Assembly (NCBI RefSeq): GCF_014174305.1
Contig: NZ_JABEQH010000009.1
Coordinates: 97,761 to 161,760 of the forward strand
Direction: 5' to 3'
Origin: Gluconacetobacter johannae
GTDB lineage: Bacteria > Pseudomonadota > Alphaproteobacteria > Acetobacterales > Acetobacteraceae
Length of the DNA stretch: 64,000 nucleotides
Position numbers and translations under genes: made by a program
In this document: piece by piece, positions 42,446 to 51,507 of the stretch
Position numbering within the stretch: the first letter of the stretch is position 1
Layout of the letters: each line of letters starts with the position of its first letter
The notes under the pieces: generated by a model
Told to the model about the DNA's origin: nothing
Databases searched by the model: none
What the model saw: the letters and a program-made list of their open reading frames with translations, nothing else

Positions 42446-43564
42446 ATGACGGATCACGCCAGCCCCGCCATCGTGCCGCGCCACACTGCGCCGCCCCGCC
42501 GCCTGCGCGAGCCCCAGCGCGTCCAGCGAATCGCCCGCGGATTGCTGGCCATCTTCTTCACCGGCCTGGCGCTGTACACGATTCGCGGGTTCCTGCCCTC
42601 GCTGATCTGGGGCGGCATCTTCGCCATAGCCGCCTGGCCGCTGTATGTCGGCAGCCGCAACCGGTGGAAATCCCTGCCCGGAGGCACCATCCTGCCGCTG
42701 ATCTTCACCGTTGGCGTCGCGCTGATCTTCCTGGTCCCGATGGGCCTGTTCGCCCTGGAAGCCGGGCGGGAAGCGCAGAGCATCGCGATCTGGATGAATG
42801 AGGCCCGGCATTCCGGCGTGCCGGTCCCCGGGTGGATCCACGAGTTGCCGTTCGGCGCGCCGGCCGTGACGTCATGGTGGGAAAGCCACCTGCAAGATCC
42901 CGACGATGTGTCGGAACTGCTGCACTCGCTCAATATCGGGCGCAGCGTGCAGGTAACCCAGCAACTGGGGTCGCAGATCTTCCATCGCGGCCTGCTGTTC
43001 GTCTTTTCGATCCTGACCCTGTTCTTCCTGCTGAAGGACGGCGAGAGCGTAATCCGGCAGTGCCTGGTCGTGTCCCGCAGGGCCTTCGGCAAGCGGGGGG
43101 AAGGCATCGCCCAGCAGATCATCGCCTCTGTCCACGGAACGGTGGCGGGCCTGGTGCTGGTGGGCATCGGCGAGGGCGCGCTGATGGGGGTCGCCTATTT
43201 TATCGCGGGGGCGCCGCACCCGTTCCTGTTCGGGGTCTTCACCGCCGTCGCCGCCATGATCCCGTTCTGCGCGGTGATCGCCGTGGGCGTGGTCTCCCTG
43301 CTGCTGCTGGCCAAGGGGGCGATGATCGCCGCCATCGCGATCCTAGGGCTGGGCCTCGCGGTCATCTTTCTCGCCGACCATCTGGTCCGGCCCGCGCTGA
43401 TCGGCGGCTCGACGGAGATGCCGTTCCTGTGGGTCCTGACCGGCATCCTGGGCGGGGTGGAAAGCTGGAACCTGCTGGGGCTGTTCCTGGGGCCGGCCAT
43501 CATGGCCGTGCTGCACATGCTCTGGCGCAACTGGACGCGCGAACGCTATCAGGACGGTGCCTGA
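42446..43564 (+). CDS. AI-2E family transporter (PerM-like permease)
   Basis: A 372-aa inner-membrane protein with about eight helices and the large loop between helices 3 and 4 (roughly residues 100-190) typical of the family. The final helices contain LFGVFTAVAAMIPFCAVIAV and LWVLTGILGGVESWNLLGLF. Members export AI-2 in E. coli or act as Na+/H+ antiporters elsewhere; the substrate here cannot be told. The ATG at 42446 has AAGGA upstream. It follows ptrB by 60 bp and converges on tRNA-Pro. Confidence 0.9.
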   Translation: MTDHASPAIVPRHTAPPRRLREPQRVQRIARGLLAIFFTGLALYTIRGFLPSLIWGGIFAIAAWPLYVGSRNRWKSLPGGTILPLIFTVGVALIFLVPMGLFALEAGREAQSIAIWMNEARHSGVPVPGWIHELPFGAPAVTSWWESHLQDPDDVSELLHSLNIGRSVQVTQQLGSQIFHRGLLFVFSILTLFFLLKDGESVIRQCLVVSRRAFGKRGEGIAQQIIASVHGTVAGLVLVGIGEGALMGVAYFIAGAPHPFLFGVFTAVAAMIPFCAVIAVGVVSLLLLAKGAMIAAIAILGLGLAVIFLADHLVRPALIGGSTEMPFLWVLTGILGGVESWNLLGLFLGPAIMAVLHMLWRNWTRERYQDGA

Positions 43565-43601
43565 GGCACCGTTTGGGCGGGCATGATACATGAGAGATAC
43601 G

Positions 43602-43701
43602 GTCGCAGACGGTGGTCGGGCAGGCGGGATTCGAACCCACGACCCCCAGTCCCCCAGACTGATGCGCTACCAGGCTGCGCTACTGCCCGTCCGTCTGCGA
43701 C
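43602..43701. repeat. 11-bp perfect inverted repeat flanking tRNA-Pro
   Basis: GTCGCAGACGG (43602-43612) and CCGTCTGCGAC (43691-43701) bracket the tRNA exactly. In the transcript, leader and trailer would pair and extend the acceptor stem by 11 bp beyond an A/ACCA internal loop. Confidence 0.85.
43613..43689 (-). tRNA. tRNA-Pro (GGG anticodon)
   Basis: A 77-nt cloverleaf with encoded CCA. The acceptor CGGGCAG pairs with CTGCCCG, the D-arm is TAGCGCAGCCTGGTAGCGCA, the anticodon stem-loop is CAGTCTGGGGGACTG (GGG), and the T-arm contains GGTTCGAATCC. It lies between the AI-2E permease gene (convergent) and the MerR-family gene. Confidence 0.96.
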
Positions 43702-43772
43702 GACACGCCGTGTAGCAGCGCACGCCACGAACCGCAACCCGTGTTCGGCATCGAATCGGCCGACGGGACGGA

Positions 43773-44426
43773 TCAGACCGGGATCAGCCGCCGCAGGGCC
43801 TTCAACTCGATCAGAATCCCGCGCAGGCTGTCCTTCAGGATCAGGTTTTCCTGGCGAATCCGTTCGATTTCCAAAGACTCGGCAGTTCCTTCCCCGGACG
43901 GGGCCGCAACCGGCCACTCCACCGCCTGCGGCGTCAGGGGCGCGGCCGGCGCGTCGGGTGTCACCATCATCACCGCCTCGATCCCTGGTCCGTCGAACGC
44001 CGAATCCGACGCATCGGCCGCGTCATCGGCCGGGGCAATGGCTGCATCCTGGAACGGGACGTCGGACCCGCTCGCCGAATCGTCGGCCGCCGGCTCGGTC
44101 GCCGGGCCGGCATCCGTACCCTCGCGCAGCATGCGCTGGACGCCCTTGATCGTATAACCCTGCACATAGAGCAGGTCGGAAATCCGGCGCAGCAATTCGA
44201 TATCGTCGGGCCGGTAATAGCGCCGCCCCCCGCCCCGCTTCAGCGGGCGAACCTGGGTAAAGCGCGTTTCCCAGAACCGCAGCACATGCTGGGGCACATG
44301 CAGTTCGTCCGCGACCTCGCTGATCGTGCGAAAGGCGTGCGGCGCCTTCTTCAGCCGGCCGGCCGCCGCGTCATCGGCCATTTCGGCCGCCGGCCAATCC
44401 TCCTGCCCTTCGTCGGCGCCACTCAT
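43773..44426 (-). CDS. MerR-family transcriptional regulator
   Basis: A 217-aa regulator. Residues about 30-100 form the MerR helix-turn-helix and wing ([54 protein letters not shown]). The C-terminal part is an acidic, Ala/Pro-rich linker ending in a short coiled-coil helix ([20 protein letters not shown]). There is no cysteine cluster for metals. It is the usual MerR gene next to ihfA in alphaproteobacteria. Its ATG overlaps the ihfA stop by 4 bp, implying coupling. Confidence 0.92.
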   Translation of the reverse strand: MSGADEGQEDWPAAEMADDAAAGRLKKAPHAFRTISEVADELHVPQHVLRFWETRFTQVRPLKRGGGRRYYRPDDIELLRRISDLLYVQGYTIKGVQRMLREGTDAGPATEPAADDSASGSDVPFQDAAIAPADDAADASDSAFDGPGIEAVMMVTPDAPAAPLTPQAVEWPVAAPSGEGTAESLEIERIRQENLILKDSLRGILIELKALRRLIPV

Positions 44427-44740
44427 TCGGCGTCGTCCTCGATCGTATCGGTGGGCTGTCCGTTGACGCGCGAGCGCAGCAACTGGCTGGGCCGGAACAC
44501 CAGAACGGATCGCGGCAGAATCGGGACCTCGACCCCGGTCTTGGGGTTACGGCCTGTCCGTCGCCCCTTCTGCCGTACGGAAAACGTGCCAAAGCCGCTG
44601 ATCTTGACCGTATTTCCCGACTCGAGTTCCTGCGCGACCCGCTCGAGGACATGTTCGAGCAGATCGGCCGATTCGTTCCGGGATAGCCCGACCTGACTAT
44701 AGATGTGTTCTGCCAGACTGGCGCGGGTCACTGTGCTCAT
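44423..44740 (-). CDS. ihfA: Integration host factor subunit alpha
   Basis: A 105-aa DNA-bending protein of the HU/IHF family. [40 protein letters not shown] and [20 protein letters not shown] are characteristic of IHF-alpha rather than HU. The ATG at 44740 (MSTVTRA) gives the usual N-terminus. An upstream in-frame ATG would add 12 residues. It is in the fabH-ihfA-merR order, 4-bp overlap with merR. Confidence 0.93.
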   Translation of the reverse strand: MSTVTRASLAEHIYSQVGLSRNESADLLEHVLERVAQELESGNTVKISGFGTFSVRQKGRRTGRNPKTGVEVPILPRSVLVFRPSQLLRSRVNGQPTDTIEDDAE

Positions 44741-44809
44741 ACGCGCAAAGGTATGCATGCAGCGATGGAGCGTCAATTCAATGCGTTGACGTCCGCCATT
44801 TTTTCGGCG

Positions 44810-45775
44810 TCAGAAACGCGCCAGCGCCGATCCCCATGTCAGGCCGCCGCCCAGCGCCTCCATCAGCACCAGGTCGCCCTTGCGGATGCGCCCGTCGCGG
44901 ACGGCCTCGTTCATCGCCAGCGGGATCGACGCCGCCGACGTGTTCGCATGGCGGTCCACGGTGACGACCACCCGTTCGGGCGGCAGTTCCAGCTTGCGCG
45001 CGACACCCTCGATGATCCGCAGATTGGCCTGGTGCGGCACCAGCCACGACACGTCGGCGTAGGTCAGGCCATGGGCGGCCAGCACTTCATCGACCGAGTC
45101 CGACAGCTTGGCCACGGCATGGCGAAACACGTCGCGCCCGCGCATGCGTAGGAAGCCGCTACTTTCCCGCCGGCCCACCGCGCCGTCGACATAGAGCAGA
45201 TCGCCGGTGGTACCGTCCGAATGCAGGTGGGTCGAGAGGATGCCCTCAGGCCCCGGCCCCTCCGCCGCCGTCAGCAGAACCGCCCCGGCGCCATCGCCGA
45301 ACAGAACGCAGGTCCCCCGATCGGACCAGTCGATGATACGCGAATAGACCTCGCTGCCGATCACCAGGATTTTCTCGACCTGGCCACTGCGGACCAGGGC
45401 ATCGGCCGTGGACAGGGCGTAGACGAAACCCGAGCAGGCCGCCGCGATATCGAATCCGAACCCGCCGCGCAGGCCCAGTTCGGACTGCACCCTGACGGCC
45501 GTAGCGGGAAAGGCCTGGTCGGGGGTGCTGGTGGCGACGATGATCGCATCGACATCCGCCGCCGACACCCCGGCATATTCCAGCGCGCGGGACGCCGCCG
45601 CGGCCGCCATGCTGACCGCACTGTCGTTCGGCCCGGCAATATGCCGCTGGGTGATCCCGGTGCGGGCGCGAATCCACTCGTCCGACGTGTCGAGGCGCGC
45701 CGCCAGCTCGTCATTGGTCACGATCCGGTCTGGCAGATAACCACCAAACCCGACCATAAGCGAACGTCTCGCCAT
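44810..45775 (-). CDS. fabH: 3-oxoacyl-ACP synthase III (FabH)
   Basis: About 321-aa condensing enzyme that starts fatty-acid synthesis from acetyl-CoA and malonyl-ACP. The catalytic triad is visible: Cys114 in DIAAACSGFVYAL, His in WLVPHQANLRIIEGVA and Asn in RHANTSAASIPLAMNE. Four in-frame ATGs cluster at the start (45787, 45784, 45778, 45775); I use the last, which gives the usual MARRSLMVGFGGYLP beginning. It follows plsX, the standard partner. Confidence 0.96.
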   Translation of the reverse strand: MARRSLMVGFGGYLPDRIVTNDELAARLDTSDEWIRARTGITQRHIAGPNDSAVSMAAAAASRALEYAGVSAADVDAIIVATSTPDQAFPATAVRVQSELGLRGGFGFDIAAACSGFVYALSTADALVRSGQVEKILVIGSEVYSRIIDWSDRGTCVLFGDGAGAVLLTAAEGPGPEGILSTHLHSDGTTGDLLYVDGAVGRRESSGFLRMRGRDVFRHAVAKLSDSVDEVLAAHGLTYADVSWLVPHQANLRIIEGVARKLELPPERVVVTVDRHANTSAASIPLAMNEAVRDGRIRKGDLVLMEALGGGLTWGSALARF

Positions 45776-45877
45776 CATTCCCATCATTCCAAACCCGGCG
45801 CCGGGCCATCACCAGCTCTGCCGTGAGACGCACACGGGGCGCCTGTCCGGCCTATGCCCTGTCGGCCCATTCCGACG

Positions 45878-46975
45878 TCAACTGACCACCGCGACCGCAG
45901 GCTGATCCTTCCCGGCGCCTGGCCGCAGGGCCGTAAGCGCCCCCATCCGCGACAGTCGTTCGCGTATGCTTTCGTTGAACCGGTGCGTCACCATATCCAT
46001 GGCAACATCGACGGCCGATGCAAAGCCTTCGGCGTCGGTCCCGCCATGCGATTTGACCACGACACCATTGAGCCCGACGAATACCGCCCCGTTATAACGA
46101 CGCGGATCCAGCCACTCGCGCATGCGGTTCAGGCCCGGCCGCACCAGCAGATAACCCAGCTTGGCCAGCAGGCCGGACCGGAAGACCTGGCGCAGCAGGA
46201 CGAATGACATCTTCAGTGCGCCCTCGCCGGTCTTCAGCGCGACATTGCCGGTGAACCCGTCGGTGACGACCACGTCGGTGGTGCCGGCCGTAATATCGTG
46301 CCCTTCGACAAACCCATGGAACTGGGGCGCGAGCGGGCTGTTACGCAGGATTTCGGCGGCCTGACGCAGTTTTTCGTCGCCCTTCAGCTCCTCGGAGCCG
46401 ACATTCAGCAACCCGATCGTCGGCGCCGTCAGGCCCAGCACGGCCTTGGCGAAGGCTTCGCCCATCACGGCGAATTCGACCAGGTTGCGCCAGTCGCACG
46501 CCATGTTGGCGCCCAGGTCCAGCATCACCACATCGCCCTTGGTCGTCGGGCTGATGGCGGCCATGGCCGGGCGGGAAATGCCGGGAAGCGTCTTGATGAC
46601 GATCTTGGCCAGCGCCAGCATCGCGCCGCTGTTGCCGGCCGACACCACGCCCCGGGCCTCGCCCTGGGCCACGGCGTCCATGGCCAGCCGCATGGAGGAG
46701 TCGCGCAGGCGCAGCGCCGCTGTCGGCTTCATGTCCATCGGAACGGCTGCCGCCGCCGGACGGACCGTGCAGATCGCCGCCGCCTTGGGGTGACGGGCCA
46801 GCTGCTCGCGCAGCCGGTCCTCATCCCCGATCAGCAGGATCCGGGCCGAAGGGTGCCTGTCGGCCGCGATCGCCAGACCAGCCACCACAACTTCCGGGCC
46901 ACCGTCCCCGCCCATGCCGTCTATGGCCAGCGTGAAGGGCTCGGCCTCGGAAAAAGAGGAACCTGTCTCGCTCAT
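45878..46975 (-). CDS. plsX: Phosphate acyltransferase PlsX
   Basis: About 365-aa enzyme making acyl-phosphate from acyl-ACP for phospholipid synthesis. Signatures: LAIDGMGGDGGPEVVVAGL, GVVSAGNSGAMLALA, DVVVTDGFTGNVALKTGEGA and the C-terminal FVGLNGVVVKSHGGTDAEGF. The ATG at 46975 has AGAAGGC upstream; a start nine codons earlier is possible. It lies between rpmF and fabH in the conserved yceD-rpmF-plsX-fabH order. Confidence 0.96.
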   Translation of the reverse strand: MSETGSSFSEAEPFTLAIDGMGGDGGPEVVVAGLAIAADRHPSARILLIGDEDRLREQLARHPKAAAICTVRPAAAAVPMDMKPTAALRLRDSSMRLAMDAVAQGEARGVVSAGNSGAMLALAKIVIKTLPGISRPAMAAISPTTKGDVVMLDLGANMACDWRNLVEFAVMGEAFAKAVLGLTAPTIGLLNVGSEELKGDEKLRQAAEILRNSPLAPQFHGFVEGHDITAGTTDVVVTDGFTGNVALKTGEGALKMSFVLLRQVFRSGLLAKLGYLLVRPGLNRMREWLDPRRYNGAVFVGLNGVVVKSHGGTDAEGFASAVDVAMDMVTHRFNESIRERLSRMGALTALRPGAGKDQPAVAVVS

Positions 46976-47095
46976 GCGTGCCTTCTGCCGGGAGAGAACC
47001 AAATACGCAAGACCGTCACGGATATCGTGTCAAAGCCGGCGGCGCGACCGCTTGCATCCGGTCACGCCACCCGCCTTCGGTCCTGCGTCGTCCGG

Positions 47096-47299
47096 TCAGG
47101 CCCGGACGGCGGTCTTGAGCGTCTTGCCCGCCGCAACGACCTCACGGCCGTCATAGTGCCCGCAATGGCTGCAGACATGGTGCGGACGCTTCAGTTCGCC
47201 GCAATTCGCGCATTCGGCATGGGCCTCGACGCGCAGCGCCTCATGGCTGCGACGCATGCCCCGACGGGACGGCGAGGTTTTTCTCTTGGGTACAGCCAT
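47096..47299 (-). CDS. rpmF: 50S ribosomal protein L32
   Basis: A 67-aa L32. [20 protein letters not shown] is the standard N-terminus. Two CxxC pairs ([20 protein letters not shown]) form a zinc site, so this is the zinc-containing form. It is followed by plsX and preceded by the yceD gene, 178 bp upstream. Confidence 0.97.
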   Translation of the reverse strand: MAVPKRKTSPSRRGMRRSHEALRVEAHAECANCGELKRPHHVCSHCGHYDGREVVAAGKTLKTAVRA

Positions 47300-47477
47300 G
47301 GGCCTGGGCCCCTCCGTTCTGAGATCTTAACCGGGTTCCGCCATAGGCCGAGCCCCGATCAGTTATCGGTAATTGAGGGGGGGCGTCTAGCAGACGGAAA
47401 GACATTCCGCAAGGCATGTCCTGCACCCCGTCGGGCATAGACGCCCCCAAGGTCAGTCGCGCGGCCAATCCGCCGGC

Positions 47478-48038
47478 TCAGTCCGCCGCCTTCTTCAACG
47501 CGGCCAGGGCCGCGAACGGACGTCGTGTCCCGCCATCGCCCTCCTCCTCCGGCAGCCCCTCCTCCGGCGCGGCGGGCGGAAGATCGACCTGCCCCACCCC
47601 CTCGGGCAGAACGCTGCCGGGCCGGCGGGGATAGGGGTCCAGGATCAGCGACAGCTCCTCGGCCGCCAGTTCGCCCAGGTCGATCATGTCGCGCTCGTAG
47701 GGGATTTCGTCCATGGCCTCGGGGTCCAGGGCCTCGTCTTCGCGGAAGCGTTCGGCCGGAACGAAGCGCGCGGCGAACGTTTCGGTCATCGCATCCTCGA
47801 ACGGATCGGTCGTAATCACGCAGACCTGTTCGACGCAGGCGGCCAGCCAGCCTTCGGCCAGCACCTCGCCCTGGCGACCGGGCGTCAGCCGGTACCGGCA
47901 GGACAGGGCGCGTATGGCCGGCAGGCCGAACCGGGCGGCCAGGGCGGCGCATTCGTCCTGGTTCGCCTCGATCGTCATGTCCTTGCCCGACATGGCGATT
48001 CGACCAACCGCGATCCTGCGGGAAAATTCCGCGTCCAT
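47478..48038 (-). CDS. yceD: YceD/DUF177 family protein
   Basis: A 186-aa protein of the DUF177 family, linked in bacteria and plastids to 23S rRNA or L32 accumulation. Conserved features: LSCRYRLTPGRQGEVLAEGW, the cysteine in ACVEQVCVITTDPF, and IPYERDMIDLGELAAEELSL followed by LDPYPRRPG. The C-terminal 45 residues are acidic and Pro-rich. Its place upstream of rpmF is the classical one. Confidence 0.9.
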   Translation of the reverse strand: MDAEFSRRIAVGRIAMSGKDMTIEANQDECAALAARFGLPAIRALSCRYRLTPGRQGEVLAEGWLAACVEQVCVITTDPFEDAMTETFAARFVPAERFREDEALDPEAMDEIPYERDMIDLGELAAEELSLILDPYPRRPGSVLPEGVGQVDLPPAAPEEGLPEEEGDGGTRRPFAALAALKKAAD

Positions 48039-48173
48039 TCCTGTTCAACTCCTCGATCGGCGCGCCGCATGACCGGCGCCCCGCGCCGCGCATCCGGGCA
48101 TGATATTTGTCTATGATGGCGATGAAGAATTGACTTCGCCACCCCAATCGGGCACCCGACGGAGACTTCTTTC

Positions 48174-48767
48174 ATGCAGCAGGATGCCCCACAGGCCATG
48201 CGGTCATCTCCGGACGTGACGCCGACCCTTCGCCCGATCCAGCGTCTTCTGCCGTGCGCGGTCGTCGGGCTCGGGCTTCTTCTGTCCGGCTGTGCGGTCT
48301 TCCAGTCGCGCCCCATTCCGCGCGGCTCGCTGATCGAGGCCGACGACTACGCTCAGCTCAAGCCCGGCGTCAGCACGCGCGGCGACACCATGGACCTTCT
48401 GGGGTCGCCGACCACCCGCGCGACATTCGACGACAACACATGGATCTATATTTCCATGACGACGATGCCGACGCCGGTCAGCTTTCCAGGCATCCGCAAG
48501 CAGCAGGTCCTGGTGCTGAATTTCGACAATGGCGGCGTGCTGCGGAACATGCGGACCCTGAGCAAGGCGGACGCCCGCTATGTCGGGATGGAGCCGGACG
48601 TGACGCCGACACCGGGCACCAAGATCAACATCCTGCAGCAGATCCTGGGCAATGTCGGCCGCTACAACCCGATGAGCAACATGAACAGCACATTCGGCGG
48701 CAGCACCGGCCCGATGGGCAGCAACAACGGCCCCGGCCACGGGGGCTCGGGCAATACGCTGCCCTGA
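48174..48767 (+). CDS. bamE: Outer membrane assembly lipoprotein BamE
   Basis: A 197-aa SmpA/OmlA protein of the BAM complex that inserts outer membrane proteins. The signal peptide ends in the lipobox LLLSGC near residue 40. The domain carries YAQLKPGVSTRGDTMDLLGS, TWIYISMTTMPTPV and VLVLNFDNGGVLRNMRTLSK. A Gly/Asn/Ser-rich tail of about 40 residues follows, longer than in the E. coli protein (113 aa). It is divergent from yceD and convergent with the histidine kinase gene. Confidence 0.92.
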   Translation: MQQDAPQAMRSSPDVTPTLRPIQRLLPCAVVGLGLLLSGCAVFQSRPIPRGSLIEADDYAQLKPGVSTRGDTMDLLGSPTTRATFDDNTWIYISMTTMPTPVSFPGIRKQQVLVLNFDNGGVLRNMRTLSKADARYVGMEPDVTPTPGTKINILQQILGNVGRYNPMSNMNSTFGGSTGPMGSNNGPGHGGSGNTLP

Positions 48768-48779
48768 TCGGCGCACCCG

Positions 48780-50177
48780 TTACAGGGGCAGGACGATCCT
48801 GACCTGAAGCCCCCCCAGGCGACTGCCCTGCAGGGTAATGTCGCCGCCATGGGCGCGGACGATGTCGCGCGCGATCGTCAGGCCCAGCCCGGTACCGCCG
48901 TCGCGCCCGCTCTCGAACGGGCGGAAGACGGCCTCCTGCTTGTCCGAGGCGATTCCCGGCCCGTCGTCGTCGACGCAGATGATGACTCCGCGCTCGTCGC
49001 GCCGGGCGCTCAACGCCACCCGGCCCCCATGCCGGCGGGCATTTTCCAGCAGATTGTCCAGCACGCGCCGGAACGCATCGGGGCGCAGCACCGCATCGAC
49101 CGGTTTGGGAATGGACACCGACAGGATCACGCCGCCCGCGCGGCGGAAGGCGAAAGCGACCTCGTCCAGCAACTGGCCGACATCGACCGGCACCGGGTTT
49201 TCCGCTCCCTCCCCCCGCGCGAAGGACAGGTAGCTTGCGATCATCCGTTCCATTTCCGCGACGTCGCCGACCATGTCGGCCACGTCGGCCTGAAGCTCCC
49301 CGGCGTCGATCGTCCCCTGCTGGGGAATCATCGCCAGCGACAGGCGCAGGCGCGTCAGCGGCGTACGCAAATCATGCGACACCCCGGCCAGGACGGCCGT
49401 CCTCTGCGCCACGAAACGAAATACCCGTTCCTGCATGCGGTTGAAGGCGATCGCGGCCTTGCGGACCTCCTGCGCGCCTTCGGGATGAATAGGTCCGATA
49501 TCGCGCCCCAGCCCGAACAGTTCCGCCGCACGGGCCAGCCGCCGGATCGCGCGGACCTGATTACGCATGAAGATGCTGGCGATCAGGAACAGCAGCAGCG
49601 TGCTGCCGACGCCCCATGCCACGAACAGCCAGATCGGCGCGACATCCAGCCGCTTGCGCGGCGCCCCGATATCCAGAACCCCGTCCGGCATCTGGATGCG
49701 GATATGGACCGTGTGTGGGTCGTCGATCCAGTCGATATAGGTCGGGCGGCCGATCGACGCCCCGAGCGCGTCCGCCAGGTCCTCGTCCATCGGGCCCAGC
49801 ACGTGGGTGGACCCGGTGCGCCGCAGACGCTGTCCGGGATGCCAGATCATGTCCAGTTGCGTGCGTTCGCGCACCCGACGCGTGATCCACTCCCGGTCGC
49901 CCATGGCGTGATAGCGGTCCAGCAGATCCAGCGTCAGGACGATATCCGCCGTCACGCTGCCCGACAGGCGGCGCGAGACGACCTTCAGATAATTGCCGTA
50001 GAACAGCTCCAGCGAAATCCCCTGCGTCACCAGCAGCGGGATCAGGATAATCAGCAGGGTACGGCCCAGCAGCGACCGCGGCAGCACCCGGCGGACGGGA
50101 CGATCCAGGCGGCGCTGCAGGCGCGACATGCGCGATGCCCCACCGCAATCGGCGGAACGTGGATCGAAAACAGCCAT
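48780..50177 (-). CDS. EnvZ-like sensor histidine kinase
   Basis: A 465-aa membrane kinase. TM1 is about residues 38-54, followed by a periplasmic sensor of about 125 residues, TM2 at about 182-204 (WLFVAWGVGSTLLLFLIASI), then HAMP. The dimerisation helix has phospho-acceptor His268 in GVSHDLRTPLTRLRL, and the ATPase domain has N-box NLLENARRHGG and glycine boxes VDDDGPGIA and GGTGLGLTIA. It lies 30 bases after its likely partner regulator. The AAGG site eight bases before the ATG supports the start at 50177. Confidence 0.93.
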   Translation of the reverse strand: MAVFDPRSADCGGASRMSRLQRRLDRPVRRVLPRSLLGRTLLIILIPLLVTQGISLELFYGNYLKVVSRRLSGSVTADIVLTLDLLDRYHAMGDREWITRRVRERTQLDMIWHPGQRLRRTGSTHVLGPMDEDLADALGASIGRPTYIDWIDDPHTVHIRIQMPDGVLDIGAPRKRLDVAPIWLFVAWGVGSTLLLFLIASIFMRNQVRAIRRLARAAELFGLGRDIGPIHPEGAQEVRKAAIAFNRMQERVFRFVAQRTAVLAGVSHDLRTPLTRLRLSLAMIPQQGTIDAGELQADVADMVGDVAEMERMIASYLSFARGEGAENPVPVDVGQLLDEVAFAFRRAGGVILSVSIPKPVDAVLRPDAFRRVLDNLLENARRHGGRVALSARRDERGVIICVDDDGPGIASDKQEAVFRPFESGRDGGTGLGLTIARDIVRAHGGDITLQGSRLGGLQVRIVLPL

Positions 50178-50207
50178 CGTGCGCGCCTTCCGTCGTGCCG
50201 TGGGGCG

Positions 50208-50945
50208 TCAGACCCCCGGTTTCAGCACATAGCCCTTGCCGCGCACCGTCTGGAGGTATCGCGGTTCGCGCGGATCGGGCTCGATTCGGCGGCGCAGGCG
50301 CGTCACCTGCACGTCCACCGCGCGTTCGCCGATTTCCTCCATGTCCAGGATCCGGGCGATCTCGTCGCGCGACAGGGTTTCGTTCGGCCGGCGCGCCAGG
50401 ACCGTCAGCAGGGCGACCTCGCCGCCCGTCAGGTGCACACTGCCCTCCGGCCCGTTCAACAGGCCGCGCGCCGGGTCGAATTCCAGCCCGCCCAGGCGGA
50501 CGACGCGCAGATTGTCCGACGGCGCGGGTGGGGTGAAGCGGCGCAGATGCGCCTTCAGCCGCAACAGCAGCTCCCGGGGCTCGAACGGCTTGCCCAGGTA
50601 ATCGTCGGCGCCGGCCTCCAGCCCGGTGATCCGGTCCTCGGGGTCGCCGCGCGCCGTCAGCAGCAGGATCGGCAGTTCCTGCCCCTCCTGCCGCAGGGCC
50701 CGGGTCAGGTCCAGGCCGTTCTCGCCGGGCATGGTGACGTCCAGCACCATGGCGTCGGGCTGCATGAAGCCCAGCACCTGCCGCGCTTCGGCGGCCGAGG
50801 ACGCGGCGCTGATGCGAAACCCCTGCTCCGTCAGATAGCGTTGCAGCAACCGTCGCAGGCGCGGATCGTCGTCCACCACCAGAATGTGCGCCCCTGCGAT
50901 CGACCCATCCCGCGCCACGGCGTCCCGTTCGTCCGTCCCCATCAT
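50208..50945 (-). CDS. OmpR-family response regulator
   Basis: A 245-aa two-component regulator. The receiver domain has acidic pocket LVVDDDP, phospho-acceptor Asp69 in VLDVTMPGENG, LLLTARGDPED and the lysine in LGKPFEPREL. The winged-helix effector is C-terminal (GERAVDVQVTRLRRRIEPD, YLQTVRGKGYVL). It resembles OmpR partners of EnvZ. Its ATG overlaps the marR stop (ATGA), so regulator and kinase are the tail of the def-COQ9-marR operon. Confidence 0.94.
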   Translation of the reverse strand: MMGTDERDAVARDGSIAGAHILVVDDDPRLRRLLQRYLTEQGFRISAASSAAEARQVLGFMQPDAMVLDVTMPGENGLDLTRALRQEGQELPILLLTARGDPEDRITGLEAGADDYLGKPFEPRELLLRLKAHLRRFTPPAPSDNLRVVRLGGLEFDPARGLLNGPEGSVHLTGGEVALLTVLARRPNETLSRDEIARILDMEEIGERAVDVQVTRLRRRIEPDPREPRYLQTVRGKGYVLKPGV

Positions 50946-51490
50946 CCCCTGCCCCGGCGTGAGCGTTCGCCCGTTGCGACGACGGCATCCAGCACACGTC
51001 GTGTCCTGTCGTCCATAAGACCCTGCATGACCCGGCGGAACCCCTCGATCGCTGCGGCGCCGACATCGCGATACACGCCCATCAGCTTTTCGCGCTGCAC
51101 ATCGAACAATTGCCGCTCGACCCCGGCGCCGGAGGGCGTCAGGTGCAGCAGCCGCTGCCGCCGGTCCCGGCGCCCGACCTCCTGGCGCACATAGCCCCGC
51201 GCCTGCAGATCGCCCAGCGCGCGGCCAAGGCTCTGCTTGGTGATGCCCAGCAGCTCCAGCAATTCGCCCACCGCGATTCCGGGGTGGCGTCCGACCATCT
51301 GCAGGATGCGATGATGCGCGTGGCCCAGCCCCAGCGCCTCCAGCAGGGGGGTGGCCACCGAATCGAAATCGCGCCAGGCCAGGATCATCAGTTCCTGGGC
51401 CTGGCGCATTTCCTCCTCGCGCAGGAACAGCAGGCCGCTGCCGGCCCCTGCCGCACCGGCCCGTCGCGGCGCGCCCGCCTGGTCGCTCAC
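50942..51490 (-). CDS. MarR-family transcriptional regulator
   Basis: A 182-aa regulator with a central winged helix: HAHHRILQMVGRHPGIAVGE, LLELLGITKQSLGRALGDLQ, then the wing GYVRQEVGRRDRRQRLLHLT. Ligand unknown. The start is taken as the GTG at 51490, 18 bases after the COQ9 stop, giving an N-terminus VSDQAGAPRRAG; another in-frame start further down (MRQAQELMILAW) is possible. It overlaps the response regulator gene by 4 bp. Confidence 0.87.
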   Translation of the reverse strand: MSDQAGAPRRAGAAGAGSGLLFLREEEMRQAQELMILAWRDFDSVATPLLEALGLGHAHHRILQMVGRHPGIAVGELLELLGITKQSLGRALGDLQARGYVRQEVGRRDRRQRLLHLTPSGAGVERQLFDVQREKLMGVYRDVGAAAIEGFRRVMQGLMDDRTRRVLDAVVATGERSRRGRG

Positions 51491-51507
51491 GCTGCCATCC
51501 CGCCGGT

